DNA of 39,914 nucleotides, from NCBI GenBank assembly GCA_024643725.1, contig JAHEMJ010000011.1:133477-173390 (forward strand), given 5' to 3'. Shown in pieces: positions 35,864 to 39,914 of the stretch. This DNA is from Crocinitomicaceae bacterium (GTDB taxonomy: Bacteria; Bacteroidota; Bacteroidia; Flavobacteriales_D; Crocinitomicaceae). The position numbers and the translations under genes are program-made. Each line of letters starts with the position of its first letter. Position 1 is the stretch's first letter. Below the pieces are notes generated by a model. It was not told the origin of the DNA and searched no databases. It worked only from the letters and a program-made list of their open reading frames with translations.

Positions 35864-38047
35864 TTAATGTTGAATAATTAATTTAATGGGTGACATTGTC
35901 GCATTCAATACACGTAGAATGTAAATACCAGAAGTGTATGATTGAGTGTCAATATACTGGACATCCGCATTTATCACCTTAGATTGGTAAACGACTTGAC
36001 CAAGTTCATTCAATAGTTGATAATGGTCATTCTCTTTTAATCCTTCAATGAACATGATGTCATGACTTGGATTCGGAAATACGCGTAAGGATGTCAAGGA
36101 TTGATCGCCGATCTCAAGCGAATGACACGTGCCGAACATATTGGCGTCCATCCAGGCTGTTCTGGCGAGAATCCAATTTTTCATATAGGTAATTTCTTCC
36201 TGGTAGGTATTTCCCACATAGTTGTTTGGCCAAACATAAACCCCGAGAATAGGCCAGCGATTGTAATTGCGTGCAGCCGGAACGGACAACATGTTCGCCA
36301 TGGAATCAATATAATGAATTAAACTTGTATCACTGAGAATACTGCTGCGTAAGTCTGTCCATCGACAGTTTACATTGTTTGCGAAAGTACTGTCTTGTAA
36401 CATGCGGTTGAACCAAAATGGATTCATATTTGGCCCGTTTCCTGAACACACAGAATTAAAATTAATTTCCCAACCAGAGGTCTGTCCTCCTTGACAATAA
36501 TTGGCATTTCCCCAACCTAAATTATAATCCCATAAAGGACCTGCGTATAATTTCCCGCCTTCACTAAACCTTTTTTTGTGTAAAAATGTCGAAATGCGAT
36601 ATCCATCTACGTTTTTAGATAATTCATTGATTAACAGATAGTCTATGAAAGATAATTCATCGGAATAAGCCCTAAATCCAGTCTGTGGGTCGGCGAATGT
36701 GGGGCTTTTCAATACCGTTTCCCATTGATCAACGTAAGTGTGAATGTAATTCAATTGCAATGGATGTAAAGCACTGATGTCTGGATCGTGCATTTGAAAA
36801 TACATGGGACCCGTACTCGGTGCTTGAGCAGTATATGGGGAGGTCCACGCAATGACACCGCCCGCGGTCGTTTTATCTACTTTTAAAATGTAACCTCCTG
36901 TGAGTTGGTTATCTAAGGTATCCGATTCGTTTAACGGGTCAATGGTCACACGTCCAGGATTAACTTTGATGCGTTCCATCAAGACGTAAACGCCAATGTA
37001 GGAGCCGTTCAAAATGACTTCGCAAAGTTTTGTTCTCGGAGCATAATGCCCCATTTCTCTCCCCAATTCATAAGTCAGCACATTTCGAATCATGGCTTTG
37101 TCCGTATATGGCGCATAAAGAATCCAATCATTGTCGCTCGGCCAATCGAAGAGAGATACGTTGTAATTGACGGAGTCCGGACCTCGTGTTTCGAGTCCAT
37201 ACGATTTCATCGGGAATGAATTAGAAGATGAACCACGTTTCTCTATGGCAATTTGTCCGTAAAATTCATTGAATGGATCGGTAATGTGATTCGTGTTGTT
37301 GTCCCCATTAAAGATAATCCCCATGGTCCCATCGATTTTAGGTTCGTCGGGAATGTCCACGCCAAACGTATTCAGTACCACAATCGGCAAGTTTGATGTC
37401 GTTAAAATGACAGGTGGAACAAACCAGGAAGGAGTCGGACTGTTATTGATTATGGTGCTTGATGTACCAATATGCAAAAATGCACGTGATGTGAGATCAG
37501 CTGAACTCGCTGTTTGATTATGAACTTCAATACACAAACAATTTTGTCCTGAAACAAGCATTCCAATTAATTGGGACTGATTAAAATAAAATTGATCAGG
37601 GTACTGATTTTGATAAAGTAAGGCTTCATGTGAAATGGATGCCACTTGGTTGAACGTGGGTTGTCCACTTCCTGTTAGTCCGTTACGGGCAATTTCAACC
37701 CCATTTAAATAGGCAACAAATCCGTCGTCGTAATCGACATTTAAAACAAGTCCAACCACTTCACTTACATTGGAAATATTGAATGTAATCCTCGAATAAA
37801 CGGAAATAGAATTGGTAGGAATGGTCGTGTTGTCATCGTTGTCACCGAAGCCAAATCCTCCAGGACCAACACCCCAAGAACTGGCGTCATAACTTGGGAA
37901 AATCCAGGTGGAAGAAGTCGTTGCATTGGGTACTTTGTAGGACCAATTACTATTGTCATTCACGAGGGTCTCCCAATGATCCAATTGGGCATCAATGCTG
38001 AGAATGGAAGAAATGAAAACGAAAAAAAGGAGAAGTATTTGCTTCAT
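35864..38047 (-). CDS. CotH-family protein with T9SS sorting domain
   Basis: I choose ATG 38047 (727 residues), because it gives the signal peptide MKQILLLFFVFISSILSIDA; ATG 38065 would overlap lnt. Residues 22-196 form a beta-sandwich (VDYDDGFVAYLNGVEIAR), probably a carbohydrate- or protein-binding module. Residues 215-520 match the CotH kinase family: KRGSSS (270-275), KSYGLE (281-286), Glu358 in LMERI, KNVDGYRISTFLHKK (478-492) and WDYNLGWGN (506-514). The C-terminus (about 650-727, LRVFPNPSHDIMFIEG) is a T9SS type A sorting domain. It should therefore be exported and surface bound or released. It begins 4 bp after lnt and ends 1 bp before a lipoprotein gene. Its substrate is unknown and kinase activity is inferred. 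Confidence 0.85.
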   Translation of the reverse strand: MKQILLLFFVFISSILSIDAQLDHWETLVNDNSNWSYKVPNATTSSTWIFPSYDASSWGVGPGGFGFGDNDDNTTIPTNSISVYSRITFNISNVSEVVGLVLNVDYDDGFVAYLNGVEIARNGLTGSGQPTFNQVASISHEALLYQNQYPDQFYFNQSQLIGMLVSGQNCLCIEVHNQTASSADLTSRAFLHIGTSSTIINNSPTPSWFVPPVILTTSNLPIVVLNTFGVDIPDEPKIDGTMGIIFNGDNNTNHITDPFNEFYGQIAIEKRGSSSNSFPMKSYGLETRGPDSVNYNVSLFDWPSDNDWILYAPYTDKAMIRNVLTYELGREMGHYAPRTKLCEVILNGSYIGVYVLMERIKVNPGRVTIDPLNESDTLDNQLTGGYILKVDKTTAGGVIAWTSPYTAQAPSTGPMYFQMHDPDISALHPLQLNYIHTYVDQWETVLKSPTFADPQTGFRAYSDELSFIDYLLINELSKNVDGYRISTFLHKKRFSEGGKLYAGPLWDYNLGWGNANYCQGGQTSGWEINFNSVCSGNGPNMNPFWFNRMLQDSTFANNVNCRWTDLRSSILSDTSLIHYIDSMANMLSVPAARNYNRWPILGVYVWPNNYVGNTYQEEITYMKNWILARTAWMDANMFGTCHSLEIGDQSLTSLRVFPNPSHDIMFIEGLKENDHYQLLNELGQVVYQSKVINADVQYIDTQSYTSGIYILRVLNATMSPIKLIIQH

Positions 38048-38051
38048 TGCA

Positions 38052-39659
38052 CTAAGATACGGCATTCCTCTTATTAATCATAAATTGGATTCCAAGTCCG
38101 ATGAAAAGGAATAATGCGATGAACTGTGAGATGACCCCTAAATAGTCACCATGTTTGGTATAGAAGGTTAATTTCTCAAGTCGAGGGATTGGATATTGAA
38201 AGGCTGCTTCTTTCCAATAGCCCGTTTCTTTTTGGATAAGACCAAACTCATCAAAAACACCGCTTTTTCCTGTGTTGGCGCTTCGAACCACCCAACGTCT
38301 ATTTTCAATCGCGCGCAATGAAGAAAAAGAAAAGTGTTGTTTGTAACCGGGTGAATCTCCCCACCAACCATCATTGGTGATAACGGTCAGAAAGCGTGCT
38401 CCTTGTTTGACTTGTTTCGAGACGAAGTCGCCATAAATGGATTCATAACAAACGATCGGCGCTAGTTTTTCTTTCGCTGGAAAAATTTTTGGTTCCTTTT
38501 CAATTCCGAGTGTACCGGATGTCCCACCGTTTTCTATGGCTAATGTCTCCAAAAATGGAAATAAATTCGAGAAGGGAATCATCTCTACACCGGGTACTAG
38601 TTTGGACTTGTGAATGAAAGCCGGCTCACCCTTTTGGGGAATGTGTAAGGAACTATTGTAACTTTCGTAGTATATTCTTTGTCCAGGAATGTATACACTC
38701 GCACGAGAATGTTTGGTGTCAAATAATTCTGCAGTCGATGCTCCGATAAGCAATTCTGCCTTACCCCATTTTCTCATTTCAGCTTGAATCATCGAGTAAA
38801 ACGGAAGTCCTGGCAAACGAGACTCGATGAATCCTTGACTAATGGCTGTTTCGGGTCCAACGACTAAATCAGTGGTGGAGTCTACAACGGAATTAGCAAG
38901 ACTGAAAAAGCGTTGAAGTTGTTGCTCGTTGCTCGTTCCTAAAGCAAACTTCTCGTTGTATGGATCAACATTGGGTTGAACAACTGCTACTTTGTAAAGT
39001 TGTGTGCCTTTGAATGGCAAAATTGGCATTTTCGTCCAACTGTAAACAACAGGTAAGAGCATACTTAACATTGTTCCAATGAGCCACCTGTTCCATTTCT
39101 TCTTTTTCTGAATCCATACGGAACGAATCCATAGAAACAAGAAGATATTGACGGTAAGTACCCATGTGCTTCCTCCAAATACTCCCGTATATTCATACCA
39201 TTGAATCCAACTTGGACGTATACTAAAAAAGTTCCCGAGGGTTAACCAAGGCCAGGAAAGGTCCCAGTTAAAATGAAAGTATTCAAAGCTGATCCAAAGT
39301 GGAATGAGGGTCCAGACTGCCCAATTGGACTTCAGTCCTTTCTTTACGAAATGAAAAAGGACAAACGTCAGCGACATGAACAAGGTGTTGAACACAAAGG
39401 CTAGTAGGGCGCCAACAAAGGAAGAATTCGCCACCCACCAAGTTGTTCCTAAATTGAAAACTAGAAAAGTTAAATAGCATTGAAGAAATAAGTGCCATCC
39501 ACCTCTGGATTTTTCTTGTAAATTTTCAGAAATAAACAAGAGCGGAACAAAGCCAAGAAAAACGAGTGGTGTTATACTTCCCGTAAAAGGGAAGGAAATG
39601 CTCAAAAGGAGTCCGGAACAAAGACTCAATAAGTAACGTTGCGCTCGGGTGAAGTTCAT
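38052..39659 (-). CDS. lnt: Apolipoprotein N-acyltransferase
   Basis: I choose ATG 39659 (535 residues). An ATG at 39764 would add 35 residues read through the rpmA terminator, so it is unlikely. The N-terminal half (about 1-210) holds several membrane helices. The periplasmic nitrilase-like domain carries the expected triad: Glu270 in VGPETAIS, Lys353 in HKSKLVPG and Cys404 in PIVCYES. A C-terminal helix follows (GVISQFIALFLFIGLGIQF). It adds the third acyl chain to lipoproteins in the inner membrane. Its transcript probably continues into the CotH-family and lipoprotein genes. A weak TACCTTTA box lies on the minus strand just upstream. Confidence 0.95.
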   Translation of the reverse strand: MNFTRAQRYLLSLCSGLLLSISFPFTGSITPLVFLGFVPLLFISENLQEKSRGGWHLFLQCYLTFLVFNLGTTWWVANSSFVGALLAFVFNTLFMSLTFVLFHFVKKGLKSNWAVWTLIPLWISFEYFHFNWDLSWPWLTLGNFFSIRPSWIQWYEYTGVFGGSTWVLTVNIFLFLWIRSVWIQKKKKWNRWLIGTMLSMLLPVVYSWTKMPILPFKGTQLYKVAVVQPNVDPYNEKFALGTSNEQQLQRFFSLANSVVDSTTDLVVGPETAISQGFIESRLPGLPFYSMIQAEMRKWGKAELLIGASTAELFDTKHSRASVYIPGQRIYYESYNSSLHIPQKGEPAFIHKSKLVPGVEMIPFSNLFPFLETLAIENGGTSGTLGIEKEPKIFPAKEKLAPIVCYESIYGDFVSKQVKQGARFLTVITNDGWWGDSPGYKQHFSFSSLRAIENRRWVVRSANTGKSGVFDEFGLIQKETGYWKEAAFQYPIPRLEKLTFYTKHGDYLGVISQFIALFLFIGLGIQFMINKRNAVS

Positions 39660-39723
39660 GTAATCCGTTTGAATAAAGGTACTGAATTTAGAGGGAAAAT
39701 GAAGGGAGTTAAAAAATACGGGC

Positions 39724-39750
39724 AAAAAAAAAGACCGCAATTGCGGTCTT
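39724..39750 (-). terminator. Terminator after rpmA
   Basis: AAGACCGCAATTGCGGTCTT (39731-39750) is a perfect 20-bp palindrome. On the minus strand it is followed by a run of T, so it terminates the rpmA transcript upstream of lnt. Confidence 0.85.
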
Positions 39751-39771
39751 TTCAATAGTATCATCTATTTC

Positions 39772-39914
39772 TTATGCGTTTGCAGTTTCAAAAGGAACTA
39801 CAGATACAAATGAACGATTGTCTTTTTTCTTACGAAATTCTACTAAACCATCCGTTAAAGCAAACAATGTGTGGTCTTTTCCAATTCCAACATTGTTACC
39901 TGGGTGATGTTGCG
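39772..39914 (-). CDS. rpmA: 50S ribosomal protein L27, 5'-truncated
   Basis: This frame was read directly from the complement. It gives 46 C-terminal residues, beginning [20 protein letters not shown] and ending PFETANA before the TAA at 39772-39774. The HHPGxNVGIGxDxTLFAL motif is diagnostic for L27, which reaches towards the peptidyl-transferase centre. The N-terminal half is outside the window. A palindromic terminator follows. Confidence 0.93.
   Translation of the reverse strand, partial: QHHPGNNVGIGKDHTLFALTDGLVEFRKKKDNRSFVSVVPFETANA

Noticed and set aside
38048..38065. CotH-family start at ATG 38065
   Set aside because: It would put six extra residues before a good signal peptide and overlap the end of lnt; ATG 38047 gives a clean 4-bp spacing.
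39731..39750. Perfect 20-bp palindrome as a possible protein-binding site
   Set aside because: The flanking run of T on the minus strand and its position just after the rpmA stop make a terminator the simpler explanation.
39660..39764. N-terminal extension of Lnt to an ATG at 39764
   Set aside because: It runs through the perfect-palindrome terminator of rpmA and adds 35 residues before a normal Lnt membrane start.
1..39914. CRISPR array, insertion sequence, integrase or phage genes
   Set aside because: No regularly spaced repeats, transposase or integrase motifs, or terminal inverted repeats were seen on either strand.

Overview
The window looks like a chromosomal piece of a Flavobacteriia-type Bacteroidota, plausibly a Fluviicola/Crocinitomicaceae relative. 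The pointers are SusC/SusD proteins, type IX secretion system (T9SS) C-terminal sorting domains, TAnnTTTG promoter boxes, few Shine-Dalgarno sequences, AT-rich codon use, and a tRNA-tuf-tRNA(Trp)-secE-nusG-rplKAJL-rpoBC cluster. Genus-level placement is inference. I see no insertion sequence, phage, CRISPR array or origin.

Region 1 (1-3.4 kb): the 3' part of a saccharopine dehydrogenase-like gene, a DUF3467 protein and a family 2 glycosyltransferase run rightward. They converge on, and overlap by 45 bp, a GT-B glycosyltransferase on the minus strand. Region 2 (3.5-16.6 kb): tRNA-Thr(TGT), Tyr(GTA), Gly(TCC), Thr(GGT), then tuf, tRNA-Trp(CCA), secE (GTG start), nusG, a probable L1-binding mRNA leader, rplK, rplA, rplJ, rplL, a strong terminator/attenuator, rpoB (TTG start), rpoC and a shared terminator. 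Region 3 (16.6-20.6 kb): accA and recG as a minus-strand pair, and a divergent ispE whose promoter box almost touches its start codon.

Region 4 (20.6-35.0 kb) is the main accessory locus, a starch/maltodextrin utilisation (Sus-like) locus. In order it holds a T9SS-exported protein with a SusE/SusF-like starch-binding domain, a T9SS-exported GH13 alpha-amylase with a CBM48-like module, a secreted CotH-family kinase-like protein, a cyclomaltodextrinase/neopullulanase-like GH13, a GH31 alpha-glucosidase, SusC and SusD. A likely division of labour is extracellular binding and cleavage of starch by the T9SS proteins, oligosaccharide import by SusCD, and periplasmic trimming to glucose by the second GH13 and GH31. 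No SusE/SusF lipoprotein follows susD and no regulator gene lies in the locus. However, an 18-bp element with an inverted repeat (TGTCA-N3-TGACA, then YTAAG) occurs upstream of both the first gene and susC, and is the best candidate for a shared operator.

Region 5 (35.1-39.9 kb, minus strand): the 3' end of rpmA and its terminator, lnt, a second and larger CotH-family protein with a T9SS sorting domain, and a small lipoprotein one base downstream of it. Two CotH-family proteins on either side of one Sus locus, both apparently exported, is the least expected feature of the window. No stretch longer than about 300 bases lacks a gene.
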